Positions 1-5,828 of a stretch of 11,210 nt of DNA are shown here, piece after piece. The notes beneath the pieces were generated by a model. The model was given only the letters and a program-made list of their open reading frames with translations, did no database searches and was not told where the DNA came from. This DNA is from an uncultured Collinsella sp. (GTDB taxonomy: Bacteria > Actinomycetota > Coriobacteriia > Coriobacteriales > Coriobacteriaceae): NCBI GenBank assembly GCA_900545905.1, contig URBA01000026.1:1-11210 (forward strand), in the 5' to 3' direction. Position numbers and translations under genes: made by a program. Position 1 is the stretch's first letter. Every line of letters begins with the position of its first letter.

Positions 1-1838
1 TCTTTGCCGTCTGCATGGTGTTTGGCCGCAGCTACGACCTCACCGATTCGGCCGAGATCGTGCTCGGCGACAAGGCCCGCATCATCTGCGCCTGGATAGG
101 CGGTGTGGGCTGGATGCTCTTGGCGGTCGTTGCCCTCTACCTTACCTTTGAGTGTCTAGATTGGCTGAGCTCTCGGCGCATTCCGTTTTCCGAAGCGCAC
201 TTTGGCCGCGTATGGCGTGTGGCTCACGCAGTGCTCTCGGTCCATCCCTTTGCCGGGCCCTTCCTGGTGCTTATGATCGCCTGGGCGCCCACGCTCATCG
301 CTTCGCTGCCCGGCCTTTTTATGGGAGATACGGGTGCGCAGATTCGCCAGTGGTTCAACTACCCCAACGGCACGAGTGACTACTTGCGTCTGCTCAATCC
401 CAATGTGTTGCTCAACGGACATCACCCCGTGGTGCATACGGCTATCATCGGTTCGTGCGTCCAGTTGGGGCTTTCACTGTTTAACAGCGCCAACGCAGGT
501 CTTGCCATCTACACCTGCGCTCAGTTCGTCATTACGGCCGCCTGCATGGCCTATTCCATCTCGTCGCTGCGCAAGCTGGGCGTGAGCCTGCCGGTCCGCG
601 GCGTAATCTTGCTGTTCTTTGTGTTTATGCCCATGTTCTCCAACTACGCGGCCCTGCTTACCAAAGATGTGCTGTTTGCCGACGCGTTTTTGGTGCTGTT
701 GGTGCAGACCGTGAAGCTCGTGGCATGCGGCTTGCCCCGTCGTGATGCCAATGTCGAGCGAGCGGGCGAGAAAGCCCCCGTGCTCTTTGCGCGCCACGAT
801 TGGCTGCTGCTCGCTCTGGGCGCCATGGGTTCCACGTTCCTGCGCAACGGCGGCCTGGTGTTTCCGCTGGCGGCATGCGTAATCGCGGCGGCGTTTTGCG
901 TATGGGACGTGCATGTGGCTCGTCGTGCAGCCAAGCAGACTGGTGCTGCGCCTTCGGGCGCCATCCCGCGTTTCCGCTGGGTTGGCGTTTTCGCGGTGCT
1001 CGCGCTCTGCCTTGCCTCTAATATGTACTTCACCAAGGTCTTTATGCCGGCGCACGATATCACGCCTGGTTCCAAGCGCGAAATCCTCTCGATTCCGTTC
1101 CAGCAGACGGCTCGTTTCGTCCAAAAGCACGACGGCCTCAACTCGGGCGTCAACCCCACGGTTAAGGAGGACGGCACCATCGTGGAGGCTCCTTGCGACG
1201 GTTCGGTGACCGACGAAGAGCGTGCCGTGATCGATCGCGTACTCAAGTACGAGAACCTGGGCCGCCGCTACAACCCCGACAAGTCCGATGCCGTCAAGAA
1301 CTGCTTTAACGAGTACGCCTCGCAGGAGGACATCGATGCCTATTTTGAGGTATGGGCCCAGATGTTTAAGAAGGATCCCGAGTGCTATATTTCGGCGCTT
1401 ATCAATAACTACTATGGTTATTTTTATCCGAGCGCGCGCGATGCCTGGATCTACAGCACGGCGCGTAGTGCCGAGATCATGGCGCGTCCCGACAACCTCA
1501 AGTACTTCGACTTCCATCCGGTTGACAGCAACGTGGTGCGCTGGTGCGACCACCTGATCAATCTGTACCGTGTGGCGGTGCAGCGCATCCCGTTTATCTC
1601 GCTCACCATGAGCTCGGCCACCTATGTGTGGATCATGATCGCCGTGGTGGTCTACCTGCTGCGTCGTCATTCATGGCGTGCGCTGGCGATCTGGGTGCCG
1701 CTGTTGGGCGTGCTCGCCGTGTGCCTGATTGGCCCGTGCAACGGCTCGACTTACATGCGCTACCTGTATCCGGTCATCGCCTGCATGCCCTTCGCCATCG
1801 GCGCCACCGTCACCCGCAGCGACTTCCTCTGGTCCTAA
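1..1838 (+). CDS. DUF6020-type polytopic membrane protein (5' end outside window)
   Basis: Integral membrane protein of unknown biochemical role; it resembles the DUF6020 family of Firmicutes and Actinobacteria. The reading frame is open to the left edge. The first visible Met (position 15) has no ribosome binding site and is preceded by hydrophobic codons, so the true start probably lies upstream. Counting from that Met, 607 residues are visible. There are membrane segments near 24-46, 80-101, 163-183, two within 195-235, 262-298 and 322-338, then a soluble loop of about 180 residues, then three segments near 537-549, 563-575 and 584-597. Conserved-looking motifs are GDTGAQ (104-109), GHHPVVHT (135-142), TKDVLF, LRNGG, SIPFQQTAR (359-367) and CNGSTYMRY near the end. 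The GD and HHP motifs in early loops, with a large extracytoplasmic loop, recall GT-C-like glycosyltransferase architecture, but that is only inference. The stop TAA is at 1836-1838. Confidence 0.75.
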   Translation, partial: FAVCMVFGRSYDLTDSAEIVLGDKARIICAWIGGVGWMLLAVVALYLTFECLDWLSSRRIPFSEAHFGRVWRVAHAVLSVHPFAGPFLVLMIAWAPTLIASLPGLFMGDTGAQIRQWFNYPNGTSDYLRLLNPNVLLNGHHPVVHTAIIGSCVQLGLSLFNSANAGLAIYTCAQFVITAACMAYSISSLRKLGVSLPVRGVILLFFVFMPMFSNYAALLTKDVLFADAFLVLLVQTVKLVACGLPRRDANVERAGEKAPVLFARHDWLLLALGAMGSTFLRNGGLVFPLAACVIAAAFCVWDVHVARRAAKQTGAAPSGAIPRFRWVGVFAVLALCLASNMYFTKVFMPAHDITPGSKREILSIPFQQTARFVQKHDGLNSGVNPTVKEDGTIVEAPCDGSVTDEERAVIDRVLKYENLGRRYNPDKSDAVKNCFNEYASQEDIDAYFEVWAQMFKKDPECYISALINNYYGYFYPSARDAWIYSTARSAEIMARPDNLKYFDFHPVDSNVVRWCDHLINLYRVAVQRIPFISLTMSSATYVWIMIAVVVYLLRRHSWRALAIWVPLLGVLAVCLIGPCNGSTYMRYLYPVIACMPFAIGATVTRSDFLWS

Positions 1839-1839
1839 C

Positions 1840-1872
1840 TTGGTGCATTGGGGTCAGGTTTCTTTGCACCAA
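1840..1872. repeat. REP-like palindromic element after the DUF6020 gene
   Basis: TTGGTGCA at 1840-1847 is perfectly complementary to TGCACCAA at 1865-1872. The 17-base loop contains GGGGTCAGGT. The element begins one base after the stop codon of the upstream gene and is not followed by a T-tract, so it is a poor intrinsic terminator. The GGGGTCAGGT core looks like sequences I associate with REP elements of REP-associated tyrosine transposases; that link is from memory and untested. No transposase gene is nearby. Confidence 0.45.
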
Positions 1873-1947
1873 AGGGGCCATCATCACGACGCCTTCATTT
1901 TGGGGTTTATCTCGCAGGCCAGTAGGTATATCATAACGACGTTTGTT

Positions 1948-1953
1948 TATATT
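1948..1953 (+). promoter_or_regulatory. possible -10 box for yebC
   Basis: TATATT (5 of 6 to the sigma70 consensus) lies about 50 bases upstream of the yebC start, in a locally AT-rich patch. No good -35 hexamer lies 16-18 bases upstream. A second -10-like TATCAT at 1929-1934 is an alternative. This is only a tentative site. Confidence 0.2.
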
Positions 1954-2002
1954 GCCCGAGCATCTGCGCTGGGCTTTAGGTCGAAACCGATAGGAGACAC
2001 GT

Positions 2003-2809
2003 ATGTCCGGACACTCTAAGTGGGCCACAACCAAGCATCGTAAGGGCGCGCAGGACGCCAAGCGTTCCGCCCTCTTCTCCAAGCTCAGCCGCAACATCAC
2101 CGTTGCTGCCCGTCTTGGCGGTGACCCGCTGCCCGAGAACAACGCCAGCCTCGCCGCTGCCGTTGCCAAGGCCAAGGCTCAGTCCATGCCTAAGGACAAG
2201 ATCAAGTCCGCTATCGACAAGGCTTTTGGTTCGGGTGCTGATGCCGCCGTCTACGAGAACATCGTGTACGAGGGCTACGGTCCCGCCGGTGTCGCCGTCT
2301 ACGTCGACTGCCTGACCGACAACCGCAACCGTACCGCTGCTGATGTCCGTTCCGCCTTCTCCCACGCTGGTGGCAACCTGGGCACCTCCGGCTCCGTCGC
2401 CTTCCAGTTTGAGCGCAAGGGCCAGATCGTCGTCGCCAAGGAAATCCTGGACGAGAACGCCAAGAAGGAGACCATGATCGCCAACGGTGCTGCCGGTGAC
2501 GAGGATGAGTTCATGATGGCCATCGCCGAGGCCGGTGGCGAGGACTACGAGGATGCCGGCGAGGAGTGGATCGTCTGGACTACTGCCAACGAGGTCATGG
2601 CTGTCTCCAAGGCGCTCGAGGAGCAGGGCGTCCAGGTCAAGGGCTCCGAGACCACCATGGTCCCGACCACCCCGACCGAGGTCTCCGGCGCCGACGCCAA
2701 GAAGGTTCAGCGCCTCATCGACCGTCTTGAGGAGCTCGACGACGTCCAGGATGTTTACAGCACCATGGACATGACCGACGAGGTCATCGCTGCCCTCGAG
2801 GAGGAGTAG
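2003..2809 (+). CDS. yebC: YebC/PmpR-family DNA-binding regulatory protein / translation factor
   Basis: This 268-residue cytoplasmic protein starts MSGHSKWATTKHRKGAQDAKR, the family hallmark, and keeps the full three-domain YebC layout: a helical N-terminus with AKAQSMPKDKI, the YEGYGPAGVAVYVDCLTDNRNRTAADVR core, and the NLGTSGSVAFQF motif. Family members act as transcriptional regulators (PmpR in Pseudomonas), and more recent work links some of them to relief of ribosome stalling; which applies here cannot be read from the sequence. The length is slightly above the usual 240-250 residues, from an acidic C-terminal half. An AGGAG box (1992-1996) sits 6 bases before the ATG. Codon use is strongly biased (GCC, GTC, AAG, CGC/CGT), suggesting high expression. 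The ruvC-ruvA-ruvB genes that often follow yebC are absent; the gene stands alone and ends in a terminator. Confidence 0.95.
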   Translation: MSGHSKWATTKHRKGAQDAKRSALFSKLSRNITVAARLGGDPLPENNASLAAAVAKAKAQSMPKDKIKSAIDKAFGSGADAAVYENIVYEGYGPAGVAVYVDCLTDNRNRTAADVRSAFSHAGGNLGTSGSVAFQFERKGQIVVAKEILDENAKKETMIANGAAGDEDEFMMAIAEAGGEDYEDAGEEWIVWTTANEVMAVSKALEEQGVQVKGSETTMVPTTPTEVSGADAKKVQRLIDRLEELDDVQDVYSTMDMTDEVIAALEEE

Positions 2810-2814
2810 CGCCC

Positions 2815-2832
2815 GCACGGGTTAAGCCGTGC
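2815..2832 (+). other. small stem-loop just after yebC
   Basis: GCACGG (2815-2820) pairs with CCGTGC (2827-2832) around a 6-base GTTAAG loop, six bases after the yebC stop. No T-tract follows, so it is probably a 3'-end stabilising hairpin or a weak pause site rather than the terminator, which lies 50 bases further on. Confidence 0.4.
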
Positions 2833-2878
2833 ATATCTGGGCATAATGAAGCGAGCATGCAAGCCTCGTGGAATAGAT

Positions 2879-2920
2879 GAGCCGGATCCGCGTGCGTAGA
2901 GCACCGGACCCGGCTCTTTT
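2879..2920 (+). terminator. rho-independent terminator of yebC
   Basis: GAGCCGG (2879-2885) pairs with CCGGCTC (2910-2916). After one A/C mismatch the stem continues with TCCG (2887-2890) against CGGA (2905-2908), and TTTT follows at 2917-2920. It closes the yebC transcript. Its T-tract runs directly into the TATAAT at 2920-2925. Confidence 0.8.
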
Positions 2921-2925
2921 ATAAT
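2897..2925 (+). promoter_or_regulatory. promoter of the amaP-DUF2273-asp23 operon
   Basis: A perfect TATAAT -10 box is at 2920-2925, giving an expected start site near 2932 and a leader of about 44 bases before the GTG at 2976. At 17-bp spacing the -35 region is TAGAGC (2897-2902), only 3 of 6 to consensus, so an activator or alternative sigma factor could be involved. The -10 box overlaps the T-tract of the yebC terminator. Confidence 0.45.
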
Positions 2926-2975
2926 GATGCGAACCGTTTTGCATTTCGAGAGCCGAGATTTGAAGGGAGCGCTAC

Positions 2976-3521
2976 GTGCGCGTACTCAAACGAGCCCTAG
3001 CGATTGTGTATCTTGCCGCCGCCATCGTGGCGCTGGGTACGCTCGTCTGCCAGTTTTGGGGGCCGTATACGTATCGCTTTATGCTGCTGATGCGCGACCC
3101 CATGCCGCGCATTGTCGTGACGGCATGCGGCGGAGTTGTGGCGATCGGCGTGCTGGTAAGCTTCTTCCGCCTGATGTTTGCTCGTCGCGAGCCGTCCTGC
3201 GTGCATCCGGCGGGGGAACGCAATATCGAGGTTACCCTTGCGGCGCTTTCTTCGTGTGCCAGGGCTGCTGCCGAGCGCGACGACCGCGTGATGGTCGAGC
3301 ATGTTGAGGCCCGCGTCCAAGGCTCCGACGATTCGCACGTCCGATTTAAGGTCGAGGCTATCGCGCTTGACGATAAGGACGTGGCATCTCTGGCTACCGC
3401 GATGCAACAGCGCATCGAGGAAGCTTGCGACACCATGCTCGGCACGCCGGGTACGACCGCGCGCGTCCGTTTTTTGCCGTCCAAGACTACCGTCCAGACC
3501 GTGGAGGTTTCCGGTGAGTGA
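2976..3521 (+). CDS. amaP: AmaP-like alkaline shock response membrane anchor protein
   Basis: This 181-residue membrane protein is expected to anchor Asp23-type protein to the cytoplasmic membrane. Two membrane helices are visible (about 5-27 and 45-67) with a short Arg-containing loop between them. A cytoplasmic Asp23-related domain follows from about residue 83 (NIEVTLAALSS) to 170 (VRFLPSK), the order known for staphylococcal AmaP. The start is a GTG preceded by AAGGGAG (2963-2969) with 6-base spacing; no in-frame ATG fits better. The stop overlaps the start of the next gene by 8 bases, indicating translational coupling. It is the first gene of a three-gene operon ending with the Asp23 gene. 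Sequence conservation with AmaP is low, so the assignment rests mainly on topology, C-terminal domain character and gene order. Confidence 0.8.
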   Translation: MRVLKRALAIVYLAAAIVALGTLVCQFWGPYTYRFMLLMRDPMPRIVVTACGGVVAIGVLVSFFRLMFARREPSCVHPAGERNIEVTLAALSSCARAAAERDDRVMVEHVEARVQGSDDSHVRFKVEAIALDDKDVASLATAMQQRIEEACDTMLGTPGTTARVRFLPSKTTVQTVEVSGE

Positions 3522-3891
3522 TACCAATCAAGATAAGACCGCTCGTACGCCGCGCCTGACGATTGACCAGAGCGCCACGCCGGCGAGCGAACCTGTTGAT
3601 TCCAAAGCAGAGGCAACCGAGTTGCAAGATGCGGCAGCCGCGGATTTTGACGAGGCTATGGGTCTCATCAAGGGTACGGGCGCTGCCATCTGGAGCTATG
3701 CTGTGCGTCATCCCAACACCACGCTCGGCGCCGTCGCTGGCTTTATCCTCGCCGTGTTGGTGCTCACGCTCGGCCTGTGGGATACGCTTGTCATTGCATT
3801 CTTCGTGCTGATCGGCGCTGTGATCGGCCAGATTCGCGACGGCGAGAACGGGATCGTCAACTTCTTCGGCCGTCTGTTTAGCGGCCGCTAA
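3514..3891 (+). CDS. DUF2273-family small membrane protein
   Basis: This 125-residue protein has an N-terminal hydrophilic region of about 55 residues and then the DUF2273 core: HPNTTLGAVAGFILAVLVL and WDTLVIAFFVLIGAVIGQI form two adjacent membrane helices (about 70-87 and 90-108), followed by RDGENGIVNFFGRLFSGR. In staphylococci the homologous small protein lies between amaP and asp23; its function is unknown. I place the start at GTG 3514 because GGAGG (3503-3507) lies 6 bases upstream and the frame before it reads as Arg/Ser-rich antisense-like sequence inside amaP. The start overlaps the amaP stop by 8 bases. The N-terminal 55 residues are longer than in many DUF2273 proteins and rich in Asp, Glu, Ala and Thr. 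Confidence 0.85.
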   Translation: MSDTNQDKTARTPRLTIDQSATPASEPVDSKAEATELQDAAAADFDEAMGLIKGTGAAIWSYAVRHPNTTLGAVAGFILAVLVLTLGLWDTLVIAFFVLIGAVIGQIRDGENGIVNFFGRLFSGR

Positions 3892-3935
3892 TCTGTATTC
3901 GACTGTCGCATCCGCGGCAGGCATAAGGAGGAACC

Positions 3936-4451
3936 ATGGCTTTTAATACGAAGGTCGATGTGGCCGATACCGAGCTCGAGGCAGACGAGACCGTCACCGC
4001 CGAGGCCGAGGACGTAACGCTCGAGGATGAGGCGCTCGTCGAGGCCGAGTCCGATGTGGATGAGGATGATGAGGAAGCGGATGAGTCCGAGGACTCGCTG
4101 ACCTATTCCAACGGCGTGATCGAGAAGATCGTTGCCATGGCCACCCGCGAGGTTCCGCACGTTCTGGGCATGAAGGGTAGCCTCATGCATTTTGTGCAGG
4201 AGCAGTTTGGTGCCGAGAATCTGACCAAGGGCGTGACGGTCGAGGTCACCGATGACAATCGTGTGGTCGTCAACATCTCTGTCATCATCGAGTACGGCGC
4301 CTATGCGCCCGCGATTTTCGACGACGTTAAGGCGCGCGTGACCGAGCGTCTGGCCGCGATGACTGGCCTTGAGGTGGCGGGCGTCAACCTGCGCATCGAG
4401 GACGTCATCACCCCCGAGGAGTACGAGCACCGCACCAGCCAGCACGAATAA
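3936..4451 (+). CDS. asp23: Asp23/Gls24-family envelope stress protein
   Basis: This 171-residue soluble protein is expected to lie at the inner face of the membrane, held there by AmaP. The Asp23 domain spans about residues 55-160: LTYSNGVIEKIVAMATREV, then GVTVEVTDDNRVVVNISVII, EYGAYAPAIFDDVKARV, and a final AGVNLRIEDVI strand. These match the alternating helix-strand pattern of the family. The start is ATG 3936 with an excellent AAGGAGG (3925-3931) 4 bases upstream. It lies 44 bases after the DUF2273 gene with no terminator between, so it is the last gene of the operon. Residues 8-53 are remarkably acidic (25 Asp/Glu in 46 residues, no Lys or Arg), an extension not typical of Asp23 proteins. 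asp23 is SigB-controlled in Staphylococcus; nothing here shows which sigma factor acts. Confidence 0.9.
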   Translation: MAFNTKVDVADTELEADETVTAEAEDVTLEDEALVEAESDVDEDDEEADESEDSLTYSNGVIEKIVAMATREVPHVLGMKGSLMHFVQEQFGAENLTKGVTVEVTDDNRVVVNISVIIEYGAYAPAIFDDVKARVTERLAAMTGLEVAGVNLRIEDVITPEEYEHRTSQHE

Positions 4452-4501
4452 CCTTCCAAAAAGACAGGTTTGTTTTGGCAGGTTTTATCTGCGAAAACGT
4501 T

Positions 4502-4543
4502 AAACGGCCGACCGCGCAAGCAAAAGCGTGGCCGGCCGTTTTT
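4502..4543 (+). terminator. strong rho-independent terminator of the asp23 operon
   Basis: AAACGGCCG (4502-4510) pairs with CGGCCGTTT (4533-4541). After one A/C mismatch the stem continues with CCGCGC (4512-4517) against GCGTGG (4526-4531, one GU pair), leaving an 8-base A-rich loop. TTTTT ends the structure at 4539-4543. The A-run on the left arm means it could also act on the minus strand. Confidence 0.9.
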
Positions 4544-4584
4544 GTACGCTCCCGATATAGTCATACCGCTCGTCTAACTAAGGG

Positions 4585-4612
4585 TTGCAATCCCCACGTT
4601 CCGCGTTACCCT
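4585..4612 (+). promoter_or_regulatory. possible promoter of the yitT-family gene
   Basis: TTGCAA (4585-4590, 4 of 6) is followed at 16-bp spacing by TACCCT (4607-4612, 3 of 6); CCTAAT at 4610-4615 is an alternative -10. A promoter is expected here because a strong terminator lies just upstream and the gene starts at 4656, but the boxes are poor. Confidence 0.25.
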
Positions 4613-4655
4613 AATGAGCGCATTGTTTCCAAATTGTTAACGAGGAGTTGCCGTA

Positions 4656-5678
4656 ATGGCCGACGAGCACGAAACAGAAAGCAAGGCATGGGCAATTGAG
4701 GCCGCTGCGGCAGAGGCGGCGTCGCGTGCTGCCGAGGAGGTGCATCGTCCTCCCGTAGTGCCGATGGAGCGCGTGGTCGATCGCACCGATATCGAGCGCG
4801 GCGAGCGTGCCGGCCAAAAGCGCAGCCAGGAGCCGGGCTTCCCGCGCTTTTTTGCCGAGCTCAATCTGGGCCTGATTCTTACGGCCTTCGCCATCGTTGC
4901 GTTTAAAACCCCTAATCACTTTGCTTTTGGCGGCACCTCGGGCATGTCGGTCATTCTGTCCACGCTGTTCCCGACTCTGCCCGTCGGCGTCTTTATGTGG
5001 ATTATCAACGCGGTTCTCGTCGTTTTGGGCTTTATCTTTTTGGAGCGCAAGGCGATTCTTTGGAGCGTCTTCGCCTCGTTTGCGCTTTCGGCCTACGTCT
5101 CGCTGTTTGAGCTCTTTATTCCGACTGATGTCTCTCTGACGGGTGATATGTGGCTCGACCTGTGCTTTGCCGTCATCTTGCCGGCGCTCGGCAGTGCCAT
5201 TGTCTTTGACATCGGCGCCTCGACGGGTGGCACGGACATTCTTGCCATGATCCTCAAACGCCGCACGACGCTCGAGATTGGCCGCGCTCTGCTGTTGGTC
5301 GATATCGGCATCGTGACCATCGCGGCCTTCTTGTACGGCCCGCGCGTCGGTCTGTACTGCGTGCTCGGCCTGTTTGCCAAGACGCTCGTGGTCGACAAGG
5401 CCATCGAGAGCATTCACCTTCGTAAGGTCTGCACGGTCATTTGTTCCGAGCCCCTTAAGGTCGAGGAGTTTATCGTCAAGCATCTTAACCGCACGGCGAC
5501 CATCAGCCGCGGCTACGGTGCTTTCTCGGGCAAGTGCGTGACGGTGATCATGAGCGTGCTGAGCCGTCGCGAGGCCGTGCAACTGCGCCGTTACGCGCGC
5601 GAAGTCGATCCGGGTGCCTTTATCACGATCGTCGACAGTTCCGAGATCGTCGGCAAGGGCTTCCGCGGAACGAACTAG
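4656..5678 (+). CDS. YitT-family membrane protein (DUF161 + DUF2179)
   Basis: This 340-residue integral membrane protein belongs to the YitT family, whose transport or signalling role is not settled. After a charged, Ala/Glu-rich extension (1-65), the membrane core runs from about 70 to 250 with helices near 70-83, 95-105, 111-129, 135-153, 167-184, 210-227 and 232-243. It carries the hallmarks NHFAFGGTSGMSVIL (87-101) and DIGASTGGTDILAMIL (185-200). The C-terminal cytoplasmic DUF2179 domain (about 257-335) includes SRGYGAFSGK, DPGAFITIVDSSEIVGKGF. GAGGAG (4642-4647) lies 8 bases before the ATG. The usual family length is about 280-290 residues, so the N-terminal extension is the notable oddity; Met37 is an alternative start but has no better ribosome binding site. 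The gene appears monocistronic after the upstream terminator; no clear terminator follows it. Confidence 0.92.
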   Translation: MADEHETESKAWAIEAAAAEAASRAAEEVHRPPVVPMERVVDRTDIERGERAGQKRSQEPGFPRFFAELNLGLILTAFAIVAFKTPNHFAFGGTSGMSVILSTLFPTLPVGVFMWIINAVLVVLGFIFLERKAILWSVFASFALSAYVSLFELFIPTDVSLTGDMWLDLCFAVILPALGSAIVFDIGASTGGTDILAMILKRRTTLEIGRALLLVDIGIVTIAAFLYGPRVGLYCVLGLFAKTLVVDKAIESIHLRKVCTVICSEPLKVEEFIVKHLNRTATISRGYGAFSGKCVTVIMSVLSRREAVQLRRYAREVDPGAFITIVDSSEIVGKGFRGTN

Positions 5679-5736
5679 CACAGACGTATTTAACGAACCG
5701 CCTGCTGGCGCCGTGTACCTTGCAAATCGGTCATCT

Positions 5737-5767
5737 TTGAGTATTTGACCCCACATTGGGTGATAAT
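5737..5767 (+). promoter_or_regulatory. possible promoter upstream of the zinc-ribbon membrane gene
   Basis: GATAAT (5762-5767, 5 of 6) is a reasonable -10 box, with TTGAGT (5737-5742) as a weak -35 at 19-bp spacing. A better -35 hexamer, TTGACC (5745-5750), lies only 11 bp from this -10 and so cannot be paired with it. The box abuts the palindrome at 5768-5782. Confidence 0.25.
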
Positions 5768-5782
5768 GATGTCAAAGACATC
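5768..5782. promoter_or_regulatory. 15-bp palindromic operator candidate
   Basis: GATGTC-AAA-GACATC is a perfect 6-bp inverted repeat with a 3-bp centre. It sits immediately downstream of a GATAAT -10 box and 46 bases before the ATG at 5829, where a repressor dimer would cover the transcription start. It could alternatively be a small hairpin in the mRNA leader. Confidence 0.35.
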
Positions 5783-5828
5783 GTTTGCGATCCAGGTGAT
5801 TCGCTCAAGATACGAAGGGATGATTTCG

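Noticed and set aside
474..1670. Open frame of 398 codons on the minus strand
   Set aside because: It is the antisense shadow of the DUF6020-type gene; its translation is His/Arg/Gln-rich without membrane or domain pattern, as expected for antisense of a GC-rich gene.
1976..2818. Open frame of 280 codons opposite yebC
   Set aside because: Translation is low-complexity Gly/Leu/Asp/Val, produced by the biased codons of yebC read in reverse; yebC itself is unambiguous.
3301..3513. Upstream extension of the DUF2273 reading frame
   Set aside because: The extra 71 residues lie inside amaP and are Arg/Ser-rich; a GTG at 3514 with GGAGG six bases upstream is the better start.
4456..4478. CCAAAA/TTTTGG inverted repeat after asp23
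   Set aside because: It is only 6 bp, AT-rich, with an 11-base loop, and a far stronger terminator follows at 4502-4543.
4611..5756. Open frame of 381 codons on the minus strand opposite the YitT gene
   Set aside because: It is very rich in Arg, Asp and Lys without recognisable domains, while the opposite strand encodes a clear YitT protein with a ribosome binding site.
5745..5828. Upstream TTG start for the zinc-ribbon gene
   Set aside because: It would add 28 residues before the canonical Met-Phe-Cys ribbon beginning, and would place the candidate operator and promoter within the coding region.
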